From: an uncultured Coprococcus sp. | GTDB lineage: Bacteria > Bacillota > Clostridia > Lachnospirales > Lachnospiraceae | Direction: 5' to 3' | Length of the DNA: 8,396 bases | Assembly: GCA_934247115.1 (NCBI GenBank) | Contig: CAKQIY010000061.1 | Location: forward strand, 1 to 8,396 | In this document: in pieces, positions 1 through 5,225 of the stretch | How the letters are laid out: the number at the start of each line of letters is the position of its first letter | Position numbering within the stretch: position 1 is the stretch's first letter | Notes under the pieces: model-generated | The model's database searches: none | Told to the model about the DNA's origin: nothing | The model's input: only the letters and a program-made list of their open reading frames with translations | Position numbers and translations under genes: made by a program

Positions 1-473
1 TCGCCGTCATTTCTGTGTCCTTCAGGAAATACCATCATGGAATGCCCGGATTTTACGATATCAGCCGACTGCATGATAGTCTCCAGTCCCTTCTTCAGGT
101 CGGATCTGTCAAGGAATGTACATCCAATGTCCTTCATATACCATGGAAGGATAGGAACCTTCAGGATTCCATCCTTGGACATAAATCCCAGAGGCCTGTC
201 CAGTGCGTTGTGACAGCACAGTATATCGAAGAAGCTTCTGTGGTTGCCGACAAACAGAATAGGCTGATCCTTAGGTACCCGTTCGAGACCTATGACAGTG
301 CGCTTGGCACCGCATATGAACAGGACTATTCCGAAGAAGCCTTTGACCAGCTTCTGGGCGTGGCGGTACGCCTTTTCCTGATCCTTCTTAGCCAGAAGGT
401 ACAGATACAGGTGGTACGGAGTACACAGGATGATGCCCAGAAAGGCAAATAAATATGCAAATATTGTTCTCAA
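1..473 (-). CDS. plsC: 1-acyl-glycerol-3-phosphate acyltransferase (PlsC-like), 3' part missing
   Basis: Only the first 157 codons are in the window; the gene continues past the left edge. The family transfers an acyl chain to lysophosphatidate at the membrane, giving phosphatidate for phospholipid synthesis. The translated minus strand starts MRTIFAYLFAFLGI, a hydrophobic N-terminal segment (about residues 4-27) that probably anchors it to the membrane. The HX4D catalytic motif is NHRSFFD at residues 77-83 (H78, D83). The acceptor-binding block GCTFLDR is at 117-123 and FPEG at 149-152. The last is followed by HRN where many relatives have TRS. The start is a TTG preceded by AAGGAG with 10-nt spacing; no in-frame ATG fits better. 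It lies 60 bp after the malQ stop with no terminator between, so co-transcription with malQ is likely. The exact acyl acceptor cannot be told from the N-terminal part. Confidence 0.85.
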   Translation of the reverse strand, partial: MRTIFAYLFAFLGIILCTPYHLYLYLLAKKDQEKAYRHAQKLVKGFFGIVLFICGAKRTVIGLERVPKDQPILFVGNHRSFFDILCCHNALDRPLGFMSKDGILKVPILPWYMKDIGCTFLDRSDLKKGLETIMQSADIVKSGHSMMVFPEGHRNDG

Positions 474-483
474 TATTATAATT

Positions 484-489
484 CTCCTT
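484..489 (-). promoter_or_regulatory. Ribosome binding site for the plsC-like gene
   Basis: AAGGAG on the minus strand, 10 nt upstream of the TTG at 473-471. It decides the unusual TTG start, because no ATG or GTG lies at usable distance. Confidence 0.65.
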
Positions 490-533
490 ATGCTATTTTA
501 AATGTTTCAGCATTGATTCGACTCGTTGTATGA

Positions 534-2102
534 TTACTTCTCCTCAGAATCCTTCTTCTCCGGTATTGGAGTATATCTTCCATAAAGCTTGGATGTCTCA
601 AGAAGTCTGTCTGACAACTGCTTGCTCAGGTCTGAGGCTTTGAATCTCCATGCCCAGTTGCCCTCTCCAACGCCTGGCGTGTTCATACGTGCCCATGAGT
701 CGAGCTTTAGCACGTCCTGCATAGGAACGATGGCCATGTTGGCAACAGAAGAGAAGCATGCTCTTATCATAACCCAGCAGATATCACTTGCATCAGTGCT
801 GTAATATCTTCTAAGCTTATCCTTTGAAGCCTCATAAGCCTGCGTATACCATCCAAGTGTGGTGTCGTTGTCGTGTGTTCCTGTATAGCATACACAGTTA
901 GGTGTATAGTTATGTGGAAGGAAGTCGTTCTCGTTTGGATTTTCAAATGCAAACTGAAGGATCTTCATTCCAGGAAGTCCGAATTTGTCTCTGAGTTCTA
1001 TGACTGAATCATCTATCTCGCCGAGATCCTCGGCGATGATAGGAAGATGGTAGCCAAGGTTAGCTTCGAGCTGTGTGAAGAAGTTCAGTCCTGGAGCTGG
1101 CTTCCACTCGCCGTTGATGGCGGTCTCTTCACCGTAAGGCACTGCCCAGTAACGGTCAAATCCTCTGAAGTGATCTATCCTGAGGAAATCTGTTACTGTG
1201 AGCTGATATTTGATCCTCTCTATCCACCATGCATAGCCTGTCTCGGTATGCTTTTTCCAGTTGTACAGAGGGTTGCCCCAGAGCTGACCGGTAGCTGAGA
1301 AATAATCTGGTGGAACACCTGCAACCTCGATAGGGTATCCTTTTGAATCCAGCAGGAACAGTTCCTGATTGGACCATACATCTGCGCTGTCCCATGCGAG
1401 GAATATAGGTGTGTCGCCTACTATGCTGATTCCGAGATCATTTGCATATGTCTTGAGGGCCTGCCACTGCTCCGCAAAAAGGAACTGGAGGAAGTTGTAA
1501 TATCCGATTCCGTCGGCAAGCTTCTTCTTCCATGTGGTCTTCTGCCTTGCAGTCGGCTTCTTGAGTGAATCATCCCACATGTACCAAGGCATTCCCTCGT
1601 GCGCATCCTTACCGGCCATGAACAGTGAGTAGTCGGCGAGCCAGGTTGTATTCTTGACAAATGCATCAAATTTTGCCATGAGTTCCTCGTCTCCTGACAT
1701 ATCATCTGTATAGTCAGCGTCGATAAATCTCTCATACGCTTTCTTCAGAAGTTCTGTCTTGAATTCTATAAGTGTTCCATAGTCGATCTTCTCAGGATCC
1801 CAGTCAGGCATAGCTGAGAAATCCTCGTCGATAAGTAACTTCTTCTTTCTGAGGTAGTCGATATCGATGATAAGTGGCTGACCGGCAAATGCTGAGAATG
1901 GCTGATAAGGTGAATCGCCAAAGCCGGTATGACCAAGTGGAAGTACCTGCCACAGATTTAATCCTGAAGCTGCAAGAAAGTCGATGAACTGATAAGCGCC
2001 CGGACCCAGATCACCGATTCCGTATGGACTTGGAAATGATGTCGGATGAGCCAGAATACCGGCGTATTTCTTAGGCTTTTTTTCGTTGTTCTGCTCTAAC
2101 AT
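534..2102 (-). CDS. malQ: 4-alpha-glucanotransferase (amylomaltase, GH77)
   Basis: 522 residues, the length of the short GH77 type found in Gram-positive bacteria rather than the roughly 700-residue E. coli MalQ. The enzyme moves maltosyl and longer glucan units between maltodextrins in the cytoplasm, releasing glucose. The TIM-barrel motifs are clear: the N-terminal HPTSFPSPYGIGDLG near residues 19-33; the nucleophile Asp in LRIDHFRGF (D310); the acid/base Glu in IAEDLG (E358); the transition-state Asp in GTHDND (D411). All three catalytic residues are present. I chose ATG 2102 because AAAGAGG sits 7 nt upstream of it. The reading frame stays open another 117 codons upstream, but that stretch is the repeat element and leader, not GH77 sequence, so a 639-residue call would be wrong. 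Its promoter is at 2452-2481, giving a leader of about 340 nt. A plsC-like gene follows. Confidence 0.96.
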   Translation of the reverse strand: MLEQNNEKKPKKYAGILAHPTSFPSPYGIGDLGPGAYQFIDFLAASGLNLWQVLPLGHTGFGDSPYQPFSAFAGQPLIIDIDYLRKKKLLIDEDFSAMPDWDPEKIDYGTLIEFKTELLKKAYERFIDADYTDDMSGDEELMAKFDAFVKNTTWLADYSLFMAGKDAHEGMPWYMWDDSLKKPTARQKTTWKKKLADGIGYYNFLQFLFAEQWQALKTYANDLGISIVGDTPIFLAWDSADVWSNQELFLLDSKGYPIEVAGVPPDYFSATGQLWGNPLYNWKKHTETGYAWWIERIKYQLTVTDFLRIDHFRGFDRYWAVPYGEETAINGEWKPAPGLNFFTQLEANLGYHLPIIAEDLGEIDDSVIELRDKFGLPGMKILQFAFENPNENDFLPHNYTPNCVCYTGTHDNDTTLGWYTQAYEASKDKLRRYYSTDASDICWVMIRACFSSVANMAIVPMQDVLKLDSWARMNTPGVGEGNWAWRFKASDLSKQLSDRLLETSKLYGRYTPIPEKKDSEEK

Positions 2103-2109
2103 AATATAT

Positions 2110-2116
2110 CCTCTTT
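2110..2116 (-). promoter_or_regulatory. Ribosome binding site for malQ
   Basis: AAAGAGG on the minus strand, 7 nt before ATG 2102. It lies inside the otherwise open upstream frame and fixes the real malQ start. It begins only 14 nt downstream of the last repeat core. Confidence 0.7.
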
Positions 2117-2130
2117 TCATAATGTATACA

Positions 2131-2350
2131 CAGAGCCATGCCACCTCACAGTTTCTTCGAGCCTGTTCGAAGTATACGACTCTGCGGCATTCAGAGCCAT
2201 GCCACCTCACAGTCTCTTCGAGCCTGTTCGGCTGGTGTGCCCTGCTGCGTTCAGAGCCATGCCACCTCACAGTCTCTTCGAGCCTGTTCGGCTGGTGTGC
2301 CCTGAGGTGTTCAGAGCCATGCCACCTCACAGTCTCTTCGAGCCTGTTCG
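2131..2350 (-). repeat. Four direct repeats: 39-bp core at about 60-bp period
   Basis: Cores are at 2131-2169, 2192-2230, 2252-2290 and 2312-2350. Cores 2, 3 and 4 are identical; core 1 differs at one base (T for C at 2153). Spacers are 22, 21 and 21 bp. Spacers 2 and 3 differ at only 3 of 21 positions and spacer 1 is a diverged relative, so the true unit is a degenerate 60-bp tandem repeat. On the minus strand, the sense of malQ, copies 4 to 2 encode PNRLEETVRWHGSE in one frame; the 61-bp step to copy 1 shifts that frame. Confidence 0.9.
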
Positions 2351-2370
2351 GTGCGGCGTATCCGCCGTAT

Positions 2371-2431
2371 AGCACAATATAAGAAATGCCTTGTTCATGC
2401 AAGCATGACAAGCCACTTCTTATATTGTGCT
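2371..2431. repeat. 61-nt imperfect hairpin inside the repeat element
   Basis: AGCACAATATAAGAA (2371-2385) pairs perfectly with 2417-2431. After two mismatches and one bulged base, pairing continues to a 4-nt loop around 2400-2403, about 27 base pairs in all. No U-tract follows on either strand, so it is not an intrinsic terminator. In the malQ transcript it would lie about 14 nt from the 5' end. Confidence 0.8.
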
Positions 2432-2451
2432 GCATGGCTCTGAACGGTAAC

Positions 2452-2481
2452 ATTATACAATACTATATGTAATAGTTGCAA
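2452..2481 (-). promoter_or_regulatory. Promoter for malQ
   Basis: On the minus strand TTGCAA (2481-2476), an 18-nt spacer, then a perfect TATAAT (2457-2452). Transcription would start near 2445, exactly at the right end of the repeat element, so the element would form the first 315 nt or so of the mRNA. Confidence 0.6.
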
Positions 2482-2492
2482 GGTAATAGTGC

Positions 2493-2522
2493 TTGACAGC
2501 GGGCTGTGTGCTAACTTATTAT
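2493..2522 (+). promoter_or_regulatory. Promoter for pncB
   Basis: Perfect TTGACA (2493-2498), an 18-nt spacer and TATTAT (2517-2522). The -35 boxes of this and the divergent malQ promoter are only 11 bp apart. Between and around them the octamer GTAATAGT occurs twice (2469-2476, 2483-2490), and ACTAT-N5-ATAGT (2462-2476) is an inverted repeat that could be an operator. Confidence 0.6.
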
Positions 2523-2526
2523 AAGT

Positions 2527-2587
2527 GGAAGTATTTGAACTTGCGTATACTTCCGTATTTCCGTGATATATGGCTGTTAAGCCGTAT
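2527..2587 (+). other. Two hairpins in the pncB 5' leader
   Basis: GGAAGTA (2527-2533) pairs with TACTTCC (2548-2554) around a 14-nt loop. ATATGGCT (2568-2575) pairs with AGCCGTAT (2580-2587), including one G-U pair, around loop GTTA. They fill most of the leader between the predicted start near 2529 and the ribosome site near 2612. I do not recognise a known riboswitch here. Confidence 0.4.
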
Positions 2588-2624
2588 GTGTGGAGCGGAT
2601 AAAAAGAGAAAGAAGAGTATAAAA

Positions 2625-3827
2625 ATGGAAAGAATAATCACAAGCCTGCTTGAAACGGATATGTACAAGTTTAGTATGGGACAGGCGATTTACCATCAGT
2701 TCAGTGACTATAAGACAACATGGTCTTTCAAGTGCAGGAATACTGACGTGTTCTTCACAAAGGAGATGGTTGATGAGATCAAGAGACAGATACAGCTCTA
2801 CTGTGATCTGAGATTTACAGAGGAGGAGCTTGAGTATCTGCACAATATCAAGTGGATAAAGGGTTCTTATGTTGATTTTCTGAGACTCTGGAAGGCAAGA
2901 TATGAGGACTTTGAGATATCAGATGACGCTGAGTGTGGACTGAAGATAGAGGCGAGAGGAACATGGCTCAATACTTCCATGTATGAGATACCTACTCTAG
3001 CTATAGTGAATGAGGTCTACTTCAGAATGAACGATGACTATGATAAGTTGCTTGCATCATTCAGGGAGAAGCTTGATGAGAAGGTCCGAAAAGTCGAGAC
3101 AGGAGAGTATAACCTTGGAGCTTTCAGTGAGTTTGGACTCAGAAGAAGACTTTCGTCTGAAGCTCAGGAGCTTGCAGTCAAGGAACTCAGTGAGCGCAAG
3201 TATCCGGGTTCAACATTTGTCGGAACAAGTAATGTATATCTGGCAAGGAAGTATGATCTGGTTCCGGTTGGAACTATGGCGCATGAGTGGATCATGTGTG
3301 TTGGACAGGGTAATCATAAGCACAATCCTGCATATTCCAACTGGTATGCTCTGGATGCATGGGTTAAGGAGTATGGAGTGCTGAACGGAACAGCTCTCAC
3401 TGATGCCATCACAACAGATTGCTTCCTGAAGGATTTCCAGCTCACATATGCGACACTTTTCAGTGGGGTGAGACACGACAGCGGCGATCCTTATGAGTGG
3501 GGCGACAAGATGGTTCATCATTATGAGGAGCTTGGACTTGATCCAAAGACCAAGACACTTCTATTCAGCGACAGCCTTGATTTCGAGAAAGCAGACAAAC
3601 TCAACAGCTATTTCAAGGACAAGATCAAGGTTGCATTTGGAATAGGAACATATATATCCAACGATACGTGCGATGAACCGCTCAACATAGTTATGAAGAC
3701 TACAGCATGTAACGGCATGGATGTTGCCAAGATATCTGATGATAAGGGCAAGGGCATGTGCAAGAACCCTGATTATGTCCATTATCTCAACAGATGTATC
3801 AAGTGGCGTATGGAGAATGATAGGTAA
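2625..3827 (+). CDS. pncB: Nicotinate phosphoribosyltransferase
   Basis: 400 residues, the usual length of bacterial PncB. It joins nicotinate to PRPP, with ATP hydrolysis, to make nicotinate mononucleotide in the Preiss-Handler NAD salvage route in the cytosol. Family blocks are visible: TDMYKFSM at residues 11-18; GTMAHEW at 216-222, whose His (H220) matches the phosphorylated catalytic histidine; SGVRHDSGDP at 280-289 for phosphate and PRPP binding; SDSLD at 315-319; FGIGT at 338-342. ATG 2625 is chosen because a purine-rich site (GAAGAG, about 2612-2617) precedes it and the homology begins at MERIITSLLETDMYKF. The upstream open frame overlaps the promoter and is not coding. A DegV-family gene follows after 36 bp with no terminator, so the two probably share a transcript. 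Confidence 0.95.
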   Translation: MERIITSLLETDMYKFSMGQAIYHQFSDYKTTWSFKCRNTDVFFTKEMVDEIKRQIQLYCDLRFTEEELEYLHNIKWIKGSYVDFLRLWKARYEDFEISDDAECGLKIEARGTWLNTSMYEIPTLAIVNEVYFRMNDDYDKLLASFREKLDEKVRKVETGEYNLGAFSEFGLRRRLSSEAQELAVKELSERKYPGSTFVGTSNVYLARKYDLVPVGTMAHEWIMCVGQGNHKHNPAYSNWYALDAWVKEYGVLNGTALTDAITTDCFLKDFQLTYATLFSGVRHDSGDPYEWGDKMVHHYEELGLDPKTKTLLFSDSLDFEKADKLNSYFKDKIKVAFGIGTYISNDTCDEPLNIVMKTTACNGMDVAKISDDKGKGMCKNPDYVHYLNRCIKWRMENDR

Positions 3828-3863
3828 CTTTTCGTAAGGAAATAAAATGGAGTTTTGTGAATT

Positions 3864-4742
3864 ATGGGAAAAATTATTATAATGACAGATTCTGCCAGTG
3901 ATATATCCGAGAAGGAGGAGAAGGAGCTTGGAATCAAGATTCTTCCTTTTCCGGTCGTGATAGGCGGCAAATCTTATCTGAGCAGGGTTGATTTTGACAA
4001 TGAGGGCTTCTACAAGCTCATGGCGGAGAATGATGATCTTCCAAAGACATCACAGATCACTGCATATCAGTTTGGAGAGGTGTATAAGGAACTGGTTGAA
4101 CAGGGCTATACGGATATTATATATGTAAGTATCAACAAGGACGGATCTGCATCATATGCAAATGCAAAGCAGGCCGCAGATCAGTTTGAGGAGGAATATC
4201 CTGAGTGTGCCGGAAAGAGCAGTATATATGTATTTGACGGAATAGGATATAGCGGACAGTATGGATATCCTGTCATTGTGGCAGCGCGGATGGTGCAGGA
4301 AGGCAAGGATGCCAAGGACATCGTGTGGTATCTGAAGGATGAACTCCCAAAGAGAAGGATATACTTCGGAATATATGGACTCAAGTATGCGGCAAAGTCT
4401 GGAAGAATACCTAGTGCAGCGGCTCTGGTTGGAGATGCACTTGGCGTGAAGCCTATCATGAAGATCTGGGCAAATGAGATCGTGACAGCTATCAAGTGCC
4501 GCGGTGAGAAGAAGCTCATGGCAAAGATGGTGGATGTCACAGTAGAAGAGATGGAGCCAGGTTCAGAGTACCAGGTAGTATACGGAAATGATGAGACCGT
4601 CAGAGATGAGCTGACAACCCGTATGACGGAGAAGGTTGGATATGGTCCATCAGACTATTTTCAGATCGGGGCAGCAGTTGCCTCCAATGCAGGACCGAAG
4701 GTCGTTGGAACTATCTTCAATGTGAAGAAAGAACTGAGATAG
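3864..4742 (+). CDS. DegV-family fatty-acid-binding protein
   Basis: 292 residues, normal for the family, whose studied members (FakB type) hold a fatty acid for phosphorylation by the FakA kinase. Visible blocks: TDSASDI at 8-14; TSQ at 62-64; GSASYANA at 94-101, aligning with the usual SGTYQSA; the domain-2 segment LKYAAKSGRIP at 173-183; a C-terminal GP segment, ASNAGPKVVG, at 273-282. The family usually has His two residues before that GP; here it is Asn275, so ligand handling may differ. The segment FDGIGYSGQYGYP (124-136) also departs from the common pattern. ATG 3864 is preceded by GGAG with 11-nt spacing. The gene sits 36 bp behind pncB and ends at a strong terminator. The family assignment is firm; which lipid it binds, and whether FakA is its partner, are unknown. 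Confidence 0.88.
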   Translation: MGKIIIMTDSASDISEKEEKELGIKILPFPVVIGGKSYLSRVDFDNEGFYKLMAENDDLPKTSQITAYQFGEVYKELVEQGYTDIIYVSINKDGSASYANAKQAADQFEEEYPECAGKSSIYVFDGIGYSGQYGYPVIVAARMVQEGKDAKDIVWYLKDELPKRRIYFGIYGLKYAAKSGRIPSAAALVGDALGVKPIMKIWANEIVTAIKCRGEKKLMAKMVDVTVEEMEPGSEYQVVYGNDETVRDELTTRMTEKVGYGPSDYFQIGAAVASNAGPKVVGTIFNVKKELR

Positions 4743-4764
4743 AAGATAAATATGAGATGTAATT

Positions 4765-4806
4765 AAAAGTGGCAGATGTCTGTATATATGACGCCTGCCA
4801 CTTTTT
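4765..4806 (+). terminator. Intrinsic terminator after the DegV-family gene
   Basis: AAAAGTGGCAG (4765-4775) pairs perfectly over 11 bp with CTGCCACTTTT (4795-4805), with a 19-nt loop and the T-run built into the 3' arm. It lies 22 bp after the stop codon and closes the pncB-degV transcript. Confidence 0.88.
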
Positions 4807-4982
4807 CTTTGGACAGATTATTAATTATACTTAAGATAAACTGCCCTCTGAATGAAGACCTTTTAAGGTAGTTAACTTTTTGTATAGCTGCTGGGCATAA
4901 TATGTCATACAAAAACATAGAGATAATAAAATGTTTGGGATATACGTTCAGTCATTGATCCAATAATTTGTCAACTTCCTGG

Positions 4983-5011
4983 AGTGCGCGGGCAAAATGC
5001 GCGACTTTTTT
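4983..5011 (+). terminator. Terminator-like hairpin in the intergenic stretch
   Basis: AGTGCGC (4983-4989) pairs with GCGC-ACT (4999-5005, one bulged G) and six T follow (5006-5011). No protein gene ends here. It could end a short untranslated RNA or serve as a second stop for read-through from the DegV-family gene. Confidence 0.55.
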
Positions 5012-5110
5012 CGGATTATTGACTTATAAAAGTACGAGTGATAAGGTGCGAGATATCAGATGTGCACGTCTATAAAATATTTTATCAAAACATTTCAAAA
5101 TTCAGATCTG

Positions 5111-5156
5111 ACTAGGTCTCTAATACTTGGTTTTATAACTGGAGAGACCAGTTTTT
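5111..5156 (+). terminator. Attenuator-like hairpin upstream of the Rpn-like gene
   Basis: ACT-A-GGTCTCT (5111-5121, one bulged A) pairs with AGAGACCAGT (5143-5152), a 10-bp stem, and T-residues run to 5156. A competing hairpin, ACTGG-AGAGA-CCAGT (5138-5152), uses the same 3' arm. It lies 33 bp before the ribosome site at 5189, so transcripts from any upstream promoter must pass it. Confidence 0.5.
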
Positions 5157-5188
5157 GAATTCCACAGAGATTGAAATATACAAAAGAC

Positions 5189-5225
5189 AAGGAGATACTA
5201 TGCCTATGACCCATTCTTCAAAAAA
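5189..5225 (+). other. Out-of-frame start region of the Rpn-like gene
   Basis: AAGGAG (5189-5194) stands 5 nt before ATG 5200, the best start signal here, but that ATG opens a 27-codon frame ending at TAA 5281-5283. The family-like residues YDPFFKKLFNP are read one base back (from 5205), where no ATG, GTG or TTG exists before TTG 5226. Another frame reads IPQRLKYTKDKEILCL (5159-5206), possibly an older N-terminal part. A single-base indel around 5203-5205 explains the picture. Alternatively A AAA AAT (5220-5226), in frame with ATG 5200, is a canonical -1 slippery heptamer leading into the main frame. Confidence 0.6.

Larger units (their letters stand above)
2131..2446. repeat. Composite repeat element with inverted ends in the malQ leader
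   Basis: On the plus strand the segment opens with CAGAGCCATGC (2131-2141) and closes with its reverse complement (2432-2442). The right end matches the third core better, as a perfect 15-bp inverted repeat (CGTTCAGAGCCATGC at 2248-2262 against 2432-2446). Between the ends lie four direct repeats, a small GC-rich hairpin CGGCG-TATC-CGCCG (2354-2367) and a 61-nt hairpin (2371-2431). No transposase is present and I see no target-site duplication touching both ends. It resembles a non-autonomous dispersed element or a structured leader RNA; I do not recognise the family. Confidence 0.75.
4807..5199. other. Intergenic stretch without a convincing gene
   Basis: All frames are broken by stops and no reading frame has a ribosome site. 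It holds two terminator-like hairpins (listed separately), two perfect palindromes (ACCTTTTAAGGT at 4858-4869 and ATAAAATATTTTAT at 5072-5085), and two weak promoter-like pairs. These are TTAACT-N18-CATAAT at 4872-4901 and TTGACT-N17-TAAGGT at 5019-5047. The first could drive a short RNA ending at 4983-5011; the second could serve the Rpn-like gene. Neither is strong. Confidence 0.5.

Noticed and set aside
15..452. Plus-strand 145-codon frame at the left edge
   Set aside because: The minus strand over the same bases encodes PlsC motifs (HX4D, FPEG); the plus frame is a shadow.
2131..2350. CRISPR array (39-bp repeats, 21-22 bp spacers)
   Set aside because: The spacers are too short and are related to each other (3 differences in 21 bp between spacers 2 and 3), only four units exist, and no cas gene is nearby. 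It is a degenerate 60-bp tandem repeat.
2086..2382. Plus-strand 98-codon frame over the repeat element
   Set aside because: It is the antisense of the repeats and the malQ start; no ribosome site or recognisable protein.
2371..2431. Hairpin as intrinsic terminator
   Set aside because: No T-run follows on either strand, so termination is not expected.
2103..2453. N-terminal extension of MalQ (639-residue version)
   Set aside because: The extra residues are translated repeat DNA, overlap the promoter -10 box, have no ribosome site, and GH77 homology starts right after ATG 2102, which has a good site.
2125..2459. TATACA on both sides of the repeat element as a target-site duplication
   Set aside because: The left copy touches the element but the right copy is 7 or more bases away from its end and is part of the malQ -10 region; not a convincing duplication.
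2493..2624. 44-codon upstream extension of PncB
   Set aside because: It would overlap the TTGACA/TATTAT promoter and shows no PncB similarity; the start at 2625 is supported by homology.
3847..3882. 11-codon upstream frame overlapping the DegV-family start
   Set aside because: It has a fair AGGAA site, but its ATGGAG doubles as the ribosome site for ATG 3864 and the peptide has no feature; probably chance.
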